This document shows positions 21,134-30,700 of a DNA stretch of 51,190 bases, one piece after another. The DNA is from Nemertoderma westbladi (taxonomy: Eukaryota > Xenacoelomorpha > Nemertodermatida > Nemertodermatidae). The stretch is from positions 1-51,190 of the forward strand of contig JAUCBJ010002373.1 of NCBI GenBank assembly GCA_032718475.1. The letters are read 5' to 3'. A model generated the notes under the pieces. It made no database searches. It had not been told where the DNA came from and saw only the letters and a list, made by a program, of their open reading frames with translations. The position numbers were made by a program, and so were the translations under genes. The stretch's first letter is position 1. Every line of letters starts with the position of its first letter.

Positions 21134-23032
21134 TCGTCCCATTTGCCGCATCGCTGCGGGCGCCTCCGCCAACTCTCCCTTCTGCAATTGCACGGGCGCC
21201 CTTTCGGACGCCCCCTGTGCCTTCCGTTGCAGTCTCTGCGCGTCTATAACTTCATAATATTGAACGTCCTTAGCTTGATGCTTACTAAGAACTACTCCGT
21301 CTGTTCCTTGTCGCGAGCTATGGGCTCCGGGTGTTGTCGCTGTGGGCGCGGCGGTCCTTTGCTCCTCCACCCGTTCAGCAGTCAATGACCCCAAGTGAAC
21401 GTGAGTTAACAAGAACTGGTTTCTGTATTGGATGGACACCATCCTCCAATCGCCCCGTGCGCGTACCACTTTCCTCATCTTCGAGAACATTCCCTTGGTG
21501 ATTCTGTCGCAGGTAGCAACAAAATTCCACATATATTTGTTATCCATATTGAGCTGCCGGAAGTAAGATCGAATAGCCACAACTCCAGTATTTCGTGGAA
21601 GGTCTTGGGCAGTTAGTATCAATTCTTGATATTGAGGTAGCAACTGTAAATATGGCTCGTACGCTACATGTGAAGGATCCACCGCCCAGAATCCGTAGCC
21701 TGCCTTGAACGGTAGCCACCTCATCTGGGCTTGAATATGATAATCCGCTACTCTTTCCCACTTATCTAACATCTCCCGGAGGAGGTTAGCGCTGTGGTTC
21801 TGCAAGGAGCCGTCACGCAGCTGGCACTTCGAACTACGGTGTCTCTTCACCCCTCAGTATCCACACTGAGAAATGAAGACAGTACAGGTATGAAACAAAT
21901 GGTCAGTCTCGTTGCACCAATGGCAAACCTTGTGCTCTGCTTCTACCACAGCATCACACGTCTTCTGACTATGTCTCGTGCTGCCATACAACTTACATCT
22001 ATGCGCTTGCGGAATCCAAGCCCTCTCACATATGAGGTCTCCAATCGGTTTCGCACTTCCTTCCTTCCCAATATCTATAATGATGTCAACCTCTCCGGTT
22101 AAGGGTTGCTGATCCGGAACAACCGGAACGTCCTCACCTTTGTCCCCGATCTCTAATATTTCCTCCCATGTCCGTTTAGGATATGTCTTCTCCACTGGAA
22201 GATCCATTCCAAACACCTCTACTAACATCTCAGGCCAGCCCTCCCCCTTCCTCTCTCTAACGGGTCTGTCTGCATCCAAGTGGATGGGAGTAACAAACCT
22301 GCGGGTTTGGTTCCCAAACCACTTCTCCAATGCCTCTGGCGTCGGATACTCCATGGAAGGTCGATCTCCCAACTCTCCAATGTTCTGTCGGTATACTCCT
22401 TCAAATATTGCCAATCCTCTTCTTACCATCGATGTATTGTCTAACGATTGGTTGAACAACGAGGTTAAGAAATGTTTCATCACGTCAGACTGAATTCCTC
22501 CCTTCAATCTGATGTATTGTTCTCCTCCTAATACCAATGGATGTCGCTTCAGAACTCTTGCAACGATGTCCATAATTAGACAAGTTACCGTGTTTGACTC
22601 CAGCACCAAATAATATTGCAACGAAGCACGGGTTGGTGCATAGATGTTCCAATACACCAACGCTTGCCGCTTAAAATGTGATTTGAACTCTGCTCCCGGC
22701 GGTGTGTTATATTCACCGTACGCCTCCTCATATTTCTTCTGCGTCTTTAGCTTGAAGTCCCAATTATATAATAAATGTGCTATAAAACCCAAACCAGTCT
22801 TAACAGAATCAGGGTACTCCCTATAAATCTCGATGTCCTGCGCCCATAGCAATAATAGCTTGGTGTTGACGAACGGTCTTGGCAATCAATCCTCCAGATC
22901 TGTCATAGCGTTGAAATCGCTATCCAGATCGCTCTGGACACCTGATCCCACCTTAACATAATCTTGGTTAAGGATCGCCTCCCTAACCTTCTTGGGTAAC
23001 ATCCTAGCGTCGATGCGCTCCGCTCCGTGCAT
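21134..23032 (-). pseudogene. ZK-2: protein with three zinc knuckles, two in-frame TGA codons
   Basis: One minus-strand frame runs from the ATG at 23032 to the LINE-A junction at 21134 (about 633 codons), broken only by TGA at 22886-22888 (codon 49) and at 21854-21856. I do not recognise the protein. Residues before the knuckles are mostly helical (KLLLLWAQDIEIYREYP, YWNIYAPTRASLQYY, a WPEMLVEVFGMDLP segment). Then come three CCHC units: a degenerate one with CKLYGSTRHSQKTC, a perfect CHWCNETDHLFHTC, and CGY-TGA-GVKRHRSSKC, in which the TGA occupies the second Cys position. After these lies a conserved block (KWERVADYH, AGYGFWAV, EPYLQLL) shared with ZK-1 at 33123-34571. The C-terminus is cut by LINE-A. 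Gag-like RNA or DNA binding is the likely role, by inference from the knuckles. Confidence 0.65.
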
Positions 23033-23074
23033 ACCCCCTCGCCTACATACCTCTAAGATTTGTTCTCTGAATGT

Positions 23075-23367
23075 CGCCGGCCAACCACTGGCCGAGGGCG
23101 GTGAACAGCCCACCGGAACGGCGACGGTGGGGCCGACGGTACGGTGCCGGATGAGGAGGGAAGGCAAAGTCTAGGAGGAAGACGTCGGGACGAGTGATTG
23201 CCTGCAACGAGGATACAACACCACCAAGAGGTTGTTGATGGATGCTAGAGAGGGGAGAAAGGTAGACCAGCCCAAGTTGTACCAAAGGCTAGGTGAGTGC
23301 AACAAACATTTTCGCTACCTAGTCTGATTTGGGCAGGGGGAACTAGCAAGTCAGAGGGCGAGGGGGG
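23075..23367 (+). pseudogene. gag-2 fragment, 5' side of the BEL-A2 insertion
   Basis: The plus strand here matches the intact gag-2 at about 46,840-47,130 (PTGTATV, the linker and LGE-type helix, then the YLV-SGQ stretch). It contains an in-frame TAG and an in-frame TGA (23325-23327), the TGA standing where the other copy has Arg. The homology stops exactly at the BEL-A2 LTR and resumes at 35890, which proves insertion into a pre-existing gag-2 copy. To the left, gag-2 sequence ends at about 23075, facing ZK-2 head to head. Confidence 0.8.
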
Positions 23368-23683
23368 TGTAAAAGCTTCTGTGGGATCTAGCTGGCCCTT
23401 TGCTTTGCGGTCCGATTTCCCCCCAGGCGCTGGAATACTCTAAAAAGGCTCTCTAACTATATATATATTCCCCCCGCCCGCAAGGTACCGTAATAGGTGT
23501 TTTAACGGACATAAAAGTCATTCTTCTAGATACGTGCTTTGGAGGACATGGAAAGGCAAAAAACCCGCAATACGGCAAATACTCTTACACAGCTTAGCCG
23601 TGATGATTCAAACTACGACATCTAACAGCTGGTTGCTGACATGGAAACGGCCATTGGACACATGGTTCTTTGTTTAGCTTGAG

Positions 23684-23694
23684 CCAATCAGAGC
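23684..23694 (+). promoter_or_regulatory. CCAAT box conserved in all BEL-A LTRs
   Basis: CCAATCAGAGC occurs here, at 34967-34977, at 50270-50280 and (minus strand) at 11209-11219, although the LTRs around it have diverged. CCAAT boxes are bound by NF-Y-type factors in animals. A role in LTR transcription is inferred from this conservation and from the TATA-like sequence about 280 bp downstream. Confidence 0.6.
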
Positions 23695-24424
23695 GATTTT
23701 TTCTGTCGATGTGGAGATATTCGGCCGATCATGCTAGAGTGTTCAGTCTTACTGTTTTTTATGATACTGTTGTGTTGTTGGTATCTAGGCCAGGAACACC
23801 GGCTCTAGAGTTAATTCGTTTCATACTTTAGAAGAAACATTAGTAGGCTTAAGATTATAGAGCGTATAACTGTTATCGGTCCATATCAGTACATTGTCAT
23901 ATCATATCTTAACCTACCGTCTTAATGCTATTTACTGTTGTGTTTTGGTTGAATATTATTTGGAGAACATATATAAAGAACCCAAATTTCCCAATTTTCT
24001 TGATACACTACAGGTTAGAGAGACGGGTTATAGATAGCGATTGCGACTTATATTATTGTGTATGTAGTGAATTTAATGCTATTTGATAAGCACTACATTG
24101 GTCCGTTGCTGTTCTCTCTATATATGATACAATTCATTGACGGTCGGCAAATTAGTGAGCAGTATTGTGTGTTACCGGTAGTGTGCATGATTGTGACTGA
24201 TAACTAAGCATTTCCTAAAGAATGCGCCTCATACGTGAATCATAAGCCTTACTGACTTACCGTTGTGATTAGTATAAGTCATATCTCTGTTTACTTAGAT
24301 AGAGCGCCACGTCCTAAAGGAACTGTTAATATTTCCCGAAAGTGAATAATATTAGTCAGAAATTATTTATTAACGATCAATCGAATAATACAGTAGGCTT
24401 CACTGCAATAATAATCTAAGCCCT

Positions 24425-24485
24425 CAGAATCCAGTCTCCCGGGAATATCCAGCGGGTGAATGGACGCGCACTAGGCTGGCTTCTG
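24425..24485 (+). ncRNA. Conserved RNA hairpin in the BEL-A2 5' LTR
   Basis: The outer stem CAGAA/TTCTG, a T-C mismatch, the inner stem CCAGTCT/AGGCTGG (one G-U pair) and an internal CCCG/CGGG stem form one structure. The equivalent stems in other BEL-A LTRs have different bases that still pair, which supports a real RNA fold. It lies in the part of the LTR that would be at the 5' end of the genomic RNA or near the poly(A) site. Its function is unknown. Confidence 0.6.
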
Positions 24486-24668
24486 CTAATGTTGTGTTTA
24501 TTGGTATTAAATATTTGTCATCTTCTAAAGTATATTTATAAACCAAAAGACATATAAATTTTGGCAGGTTAAACTGCTAAAGGTCTTCAAAAGCACGTAC
24601 AATAACAGTTATTGACTTTATTGCAGTAAACAATAAAGTTGAAAGTACCGGCCGACCGGTAAACCTGA

Positions 24669-24795
24669 ACCGGTACTTCTGTAGGTCAGTAGGCTCAACT
24701 GCCAGAACCGGTACTGCTGTAGGTCCGTAGGTCCAACTGTCAGAACCGGTACTTCTGTAGGTCCGTAGGCCCAACTGTCCTAACCGGTACTTCCA
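24669..24795. repeat. 38-bp minisatellite in the BEL-A2 leader
   Basis: Units start with ACCGGTACT at 24669, 24707, 24745 and 24783 (partial), each followed by CTGTAGGTC and AACTG. The spacing is exactly 38 bp. Confidence 0.9.
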
Positions 24796-25013
24796 GTATA
24801 AGTACATTAGTATTATTCGATTTTGATTATTGTATACCGGTAGGTCTTAGTATTTAATCAGGGACTGCAGCCCTGGTTCTTTATTGAGACTTTACTTATT
24901 TCTGTCAGTTTTATTTCCTAGTAAGTTAATATTGAGCTGAAGACGTGTAAGTCTGCTCAGATTGTTCAGATAACTGTAGGCCGGACTGTTGTCGGATTGT
25001 TGTTGGGTTTGGA

Positions 25014-25466
25014 GAGATTGCTGCGTGTGTAGAGTTTGTCTGATAAAGTGCCGTTAGTAAGTTGGGGCAGCCATAGCTGTAAGGTCAATCCCCTCTTAAA
25101 GAATAAGTCGTACTACCGTGTTAGAACGCATACTAACTAACCATTTCAGAATCTACACATACTGTAGTTTATTTAGGCTTGACAGTATTCTGCCAGCGTT
25201 TTGGCCTGTCTTTGTTTGTGTGGTCTGTTCAGGTACCGTAATAGTTATTACTCAGATATTTGTAGGCTGGATTGTTGTCTAGCTATTATTAGGTCTGAAG
25301 AGATTGCTGCGTGTGTAGAGTTTGTCTGATAAAGTGCCGTTAGTAAGTTGGGGCAGCCATAGCTGTAAGGTCAATCCCCTCTTAAAGAATAAGTCGTACT
25401 ACCGTGTTAGAACGCATACTAACTAACCATTTCAGAATCTACACGTACGGTAGTTTATTTAGGCTT
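25014..25466. repeat. 286-bp tandem duplication in the BEL-A2 leader
   Basis: A block starting GAGATTGCTGCGTGTGTAG at 25014 is repeated at 25300, with near identity over about 165 bp, including GTGCCGTTAGTAAGTTGGGG. BEL-A1 has a single copy (near 9,780-9,990), so the duplication arose in the BEL-A2 lineage. Confidence 0.9.
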
Positions 25467-26481
25467 GGTGGTAGTCTGCCAGCGTTTTGGTTTGTATTTG
25501 TTTGAGTATTCTGTACGGGTAGCGTAATATTTATTATTCAGAGTTTATGCGATTATTCGCAACATTTATGTCCCCAAGTTTATTCCTACAGTAATTGTGC
25601 TTGTTATACATACCGTTATAGTTAAATTAACCCCGGTACTACACGGGCTGCTTGGCGTAGGACAAGACTGGTGACTTTGTGCTCTGGTCACTCCAGCAGA
25701 TGCCGTGGTTCTTTTAACTGTTCAAGTATATTTAACTACTGATTATTTGTTGTACCAGTACTTGTACCTAATTTAGGGTTTAGTGTACAGTGCTTTCCGA
25801 AAGTAATTAGTGTGTAGGCAGTATATTTGTGTTGTAAAGTGGTTAATAGGCACGCTGGATCTGGTAGTCCGCGGTAATTAACTTCTAGGTAGGAACACTC
25901 CGTGATACATAACGTAGTACCTATAGCGATACGGCTATAGGTCGTCAGGCGGTGGTATTTTCCTATCTGGACAGTGCAATATATTTACTACTACTTATTA
26001 TTTTCAAATACCGTAGTACCCTGTCCGTTGTAATAACCAGAAGTCTAACCCTTTGTTAGGCTGGTTTGTAGTTTCCCTGTAAAATTACCCTAAAAATTTC
26101 GTACGTAATATTTTTGTTGTGTTTTAATTAGAGAATTAATCTCACCCATATCGTAAGTAATTTGTAGTATTAAGTAACTTAGGTAAATTAGAATTATCTG
26201 TTTTAGTGTCCAATAAATAGCACTTCACTGAGAGCGCACAGCTTCTGTGTAGTGAACCCCCAGAAATAATAACATTTATTTCAAATATTGACAAAACCCT
26301 TTTAAACGGGTATATATAGATTATAAATCAATTCAAACGATTTATAAATAGTAGGCCTGCCATACAACAACTAGGTCTCAATATCAGTTGGACTACTGCT
26401 TAAATAACGGTAATAAAGTAAGTTAAAGTAACCAAGTAACCTAAAATATTCAGAAATTCAATTATTCTAAAATAATTGACA

Positions 26482-26730
26482 TACCGGTATTTACCATAGG
26501 CTTATTATATTTATTTCTATAAATTTGAGCTGAAATCATACCGGTACTCTGTACTTAATTCTAGTCCATAATTATACTTATATATACTATCAGTGTAAGC
26601 TGTATACCGGTATTCACGATAGGCCTATTATATATTTATATATTTGTGCTAAATTATATACCGGTACTCTGTGATAAACCTAGTTTACAATACTTATATA
26701 TACTATAAGTGTATACCGGTATTCTAATAT
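26482..26730. repeat. Tandem repeat with ATACCGGTAT palindromes just before gag
   Basis: Two diverged units of about 115-125 bp, each with two CCGGTA sites and the words TATTATAT and CTTATATATACTAT, followed by a fifth site. They lie 100-350 bp upstream of the gag ATG at 26831. BEL-A1 shows the same sites in its leader (about 7,210-7,350). Confidence 0.75.
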
Positions 26731-26830
26731 ACTGTAATAAATTAACGGTACTAGGCCAACGGTTATACTGAATTACTAGACTTGCTTTAACTGTAACTAT
26801 AGCAGTAGACATTCAACTGTATAGCTAAAC

Positions 26831-27796
26831 ATGTCTGACACTCAGCAAAACCTGTCAGACAGTCTAATCGATACAACCATCTGTGACACAGATAGGAGTG
26901 TGGAGCGATTAAGAAAGGAGTTCAGTTCACCTCCTACTGCAAGAAAGGTCATCCCTCCAGTAGTATCAGACCCTAGGCTAATCCACCATAGGTCCATCAT
27001 AGGCACTCGGGCCCAGGTCAAACGGAACCAAGAGGCCGCTGTCCTATCGCAGCAACATCTTGGTCAAGAACCTAGTTCCCAGCGACCCGATAGCTCCAGT
27101 AGTTCGGATACTGTAGAGCTGAACCCCGAACGCGGAGTGCAGATGGCGGCTACAGCCTACTCGGACCCCCTTCTCACCCTTCCTGCCGCAGTGCTAACTA
27201 CTATATTGATTGCGGTAGAGGAACATCAAGCCGACTGGGCGAGAAATAAGCGAGCGACCCAAGATAATTATGCGGGATACGCCAGGGAAGAATTGACGTC
27301 TATTGTCGAGTCACAATGGAACTTTCCCGGACCCGGACTCCCGTTAGATCTGTCCGAAGCTACTTGGGAAGACATACATAGGATGGGAGTGACTAAAGAT
27401 ACGATGGATCCAGCTGTTTGGAAGAGGTCGGCAGCAGGATATGTGCAGGGATTCTTCGGCTCCTTAGAGCGATTAGAAGAACAACTGTTTCAACAACCCC
27501 AAGGACCTCAAGAGCAGGAAGAACTGCTATATCAAGTACGCGAAAGAACCCTACGCATTCGACTAATCCTATCAGCTTTTGAGGAAACTTCCAAAAGGAG
27601 ACAGGACGCGTCGCTGCAAGTTGCTGTCAAAACTTGGTTCCAGCGGGTAGGTCTCAAAGTACAAGAAACAGACCAGTGGAAATCCCAGCTGTCTGAGAGA
27701 CTAACCTATGAAGAACCAACCGATGCCACCCTTTCTCAAGTGGAAGGCGAAGAGACGCCATCGACATTTATCTGTCCGACTATCAGCGATTCCTAG
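26831..27796 (+). CDS. BEL-A2 gag, N-terminal part
   Basis: It starts at ATG 26831 (MSDTQQNLSDSLIDTTIC), with the same N-terminus as BEL-A1 and gag-3, which supports the start. It encodes a 321-residue helical domain with WNFPGPGLPLDLSEATWED and RTLRIRLILSAFEE. Near its end the correct continuation switches to another frame: the overlapping frame from 27712 contains DAIDIYLSDYQRFLGDEEL, which has a clear counterpart in gag-3 (DAIRQHLGEYIKAVGEEEL). The last residues before the stop at 27794-27796 are therefore probably out-of-frame. Either a one-base mutation or a -1 frameshift links the two frames. Role: N-terminal part of the structural capsid polyprotein. Confidence 0.8.
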   Translation: MSDTQQNLSDSLIDTTICDTDRSVERLRKEFSSPPTARKVIPPVVSDPRLIHHRSIIGTRAQVKRNQEAAVLSQQHLGQEPSSQRPDSSSSSDTVELNPERGVQMAATAYSDPLLTLPAAVLTTILIAVEEHQADWARNKRATQDNYAGYAREELTSIVESQWNFPGPGLPLDLSEATWEDIHRMGVTKDTMDPAVWKRSAAGYVQGFFGSLERLEEQLFQQPQGPQEQEELLYQVRERTLRIRLILSAFEETSKRRQDASLQVAVKTWFQRVGLKVQETDQWKSQLSERLTYEEPTDATLSQVEGEETPSTFICPTISDS

Positions 27797-30700
27797 GCGA
27801 CGAAGAGTTGAGGAGACGGCTGTCTGGACTTTCCCCTAATAGTGAAGGAACCCAGCGTGTGTTAGACTCCATCGATGCTGAAATGTTAGCTGCTAACCAA
27901 GCTGAATTTGATGAAAAACTCCGCCTCACTAGAGTCCAAGAAGAACAAGTAAAGAAAAAACGGATAGAGGACCGAAAGACAGCAGCAGTAACAGCGGCAA
28001 TGGCAACAGCAGAAGCAGATAGAAAGGCGGCAGAAGCAATGGCTGAAGCAGATAGAAAGGCAGCAGAAGCAATGGCTGAAGCAGACAGAAAAGCAGCAGT
28101 AGCAGCGGCAATGGCAGAAGCTGAAGCAGATAGAAAGACGGCAGAAGCAGCGGCCGAAGCGAAAAGAAAAGCAGCGGAGGCAGTGGCAGAAGCAGAACGG
28201 AAAGCGTCTGAAGAGGCCACCCAAATGGAGTTAGAAAATCTGCAAGAGACGCAAGACCACATAAACAGACAGTTAACGGATAGTCGAATGCAGATGATGA
28301 GTCGATCTACTCCCAAACGCCAAGGATACACATCCTCGGAGGAAGGCGAGACCACTGATCCTGAAGGTGGAGGAAATAGATCTCGTCTAAGCAGGCGTAG
28401 AAAAACATCTCACCGTCACAAATTGCCTGATTTGCCCCCAGCTGTTAGAAGACAACTAGCTAGCACAGACCTAGGTAGTACAGAACCCACAGAACAAATT
28501 ATTCAGGTCAAAAGACTCCCTACAATAGTTGATGAGCCTGAAATAATTAGGCCTGTCGTTCCCAAAGTCACTTCTGTGCTAGAGACCCCTGTACTTCCAG
28601 AGCTTAACTCTAAGTTCCCTTTACACAGTACTACACTGCCTGTACCCGGTAGAACAGTTCATGAGAATATCCCTGTCCTGGAAGCTGAGAGAAAAATCAA
28701 AGATTTGTCTCCCGTCGTCCCACGTCAGCCCGCTACAATGTTGGCGACTCCCGCTTCGGCGGTCGAGTGGGTAGAGGAGGGACGGCGGGGGATGAATCTC
28801 CTGCTCGGACAGATGCAGGAGACTGTCCACCAGCTTAAGGGAACTGTAAGGGAAGGTAGGGCCGAATTGCAAGAAGTGCAGCAAAGTATCGCGCGAGAAC
28901 GCGACAAATTAGTCAATATACAAAAGGGCATACCAATACCCCCTGTAACATTGTGTCAACCTGTTAGGTCTGAAGTATTACATGCGCAAGGTGTGGAGCC
29001 TACACGCATCTATACTGCTAGTGAAGTAGAAACTCCTATAGCAAACCCTATTAAGGGTGATTATAAACCTGTTGTTAATGATATTCCCTATAGACCTGCT
29101 AATGATCCGAGAAATTCATATACCGATAATTCGTTATTAAATAACACGATGGCCCAAGAAAGCTTTACGCGTCAGATGGCTAGAACAGAAGCCCGCCAAG
29201 CGGTCAAAGTGGGAGAGATCGTCAAATTCAATGGAGATGAGATGAAGTGGTTACCTTTCAACGAATATTACAAAGACAGCATACAGAACTCTGTGCTATC
29301 TAACGGAGAGAAACTTAGGTTCCTCATCAAGTGCTTGGAAGGACCTCCCAAGTTAATGGCGTTAAAGTTTATTGGACATCCAGAAGGATTAAGACAAGTT
29401 TGGGATACATTAAACATCAGGTATGGTAACAAGGATAACATAGCTAAGTATTTGTATGCAAAATTAGTAGCCCCCCGACACTTCCTTAGTAGCGGGATTA
29501 TAGAGTTTTCCGATGAGATTCAAGAGATCTGTAGACAACTGGACTGGTTAGGTAAGTCGCATGAATATCAGAGTTCCATGGTTATTGGAGCCGTAGTCTC
29601 TACTTTACCAAAGGGTGGAGTATGTACACGCTGGGACAAGAAAGTGTTGTACATGAATGAACAACAACGACGAAGTCCTACCATGGCTGATCTCATGTCC
29701 TTCTTAGATAGTGAAGTAAAATTACAACTCATAAAGCAGTCCAGAGAGAAAACATCGGAAAATAAGGTAAGTGAGAAACCCGTTTCTAGGAGAAGGGTAA
29801 CACCAGTGTGTTACACTGACGACGGCGAAAGCCAAGCTTCTCAAGAAGAGGACAGCGGGAAAGACACAGCAAAATCTTACTATGACAACAAGACCTATAA
29901 AGACGTAAGTAAATATAAGTCTCGAACCAGTGACAGGAGAGAACAGGTTGCTAAGACTCCTCCTCAGTCTCCTAACAGAATGCACGGAAGAAAGCCCGAA
30001 GTAAGAACGAGAGTGCATCACGTTACCCAAGGTAAAGTGAGTAACATCAAACCAAACTGTGCGCTGTGCGACGGGCCCCACCGTTTGAGTGCGTGTGCTG
30101 AATTTCTAAAGAAATCCCTTGTAGACAGACGTACAGTCCTGTGGAATAAGCGGTTATGCTATAATTGCCTCAGATCAGGACACCAACGGCGAACCTGTTA
30201 CTCCGACATAAAGTGTGCAAAGTGTGGCGCGAAACATCACATCTTGTTACACAGTGAGTTCGAACGAGACAAACTGAGTCAGGTAAGTGAGCCCGAACTA
30301 CATGTCCAATTCAGTGATGTAAACGACACTGATCAAGAATCTGAGATGGAAGGATTCTATACTGACGAATTCTCCGACGCCAACGAATCCTGTTATCTAA
30401 TCAATACCGCAGTGTATCGAGCACTTACTTATGAAAAGGACACCAACAATGAGTTTCCCCCAACTACTTTTGCCAAACAACCATCTTGGAAAGCTCCAAC
30501 TTCCAACGTAGGAATCAGAGAATTTCCTGTAGTGCAGGTAAGAGTTCACGGTCTTAACAAAAGTTACATAGTGAACGCCCTCCTTGACTCCGGCAGCACA
30601 GGAACATTCATCGATCAAGAACTAGCCGAAGATATCTTTGCTGGACAACCCAAGTTCCGGACTAAATTGAATATGTCAGGAATTATGCAGGTTTGGAAAT

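Larger units (their letters stand above)
23368..24601 (+). mobile_element. BEL-A2 5' LTR
   Basis: It begins TGTAAAAGCTTCTGTGG and ends GCACGTACA. Likely promoter parts are TTTAACGGACATAA (23500-23513), a CCAATCAGAGC box (23684-23694) and a TATA-like ATATATAAAG near 23970. The block GCGCCACGTCCTAAAGGAACTG at about 24,304 and the hairpin at 24425-24485 are shared with the other BEL-A LTRs. The sequence CAATAATAATC takes the place of the AATAAA seen in the LTR at 49981. Confidence 0.9.
24602..26830 (+). other. BEL-A2 untranslated leader
   Basis: A 2.2-kb leader between LTR and gag, without a sizeable ORF. It holds a 38-bp minisatellite (24669-24795), a 286-bp tandem duplication (25014-25466), and at least eleven ACCGGT sites, several within ATACCGGTAT-like palindromes in the last 350 bp before gag. 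The base next to the LTR starts ATAACAG, not the TGG expected for a standard tRNA primer site. Confidence 0.7.

Noticed and set aside
23043-23285. Minus-strand reading opposite the gag-2 fragment as the ZK-2 N-terminus
   Set aside because: Plus-strand homology to gag-2 explains this stretch; the first usable ZK-2 ATG is at 23032.
24602-24640. tRNA primer-binding site next to the BEL-A2 5' LTR
   Set aside because: The sequence after the LTR begins ATAACAG without the TGG expected from a CCA-ended tRNA, and BEL-A1 differs in the same bases.
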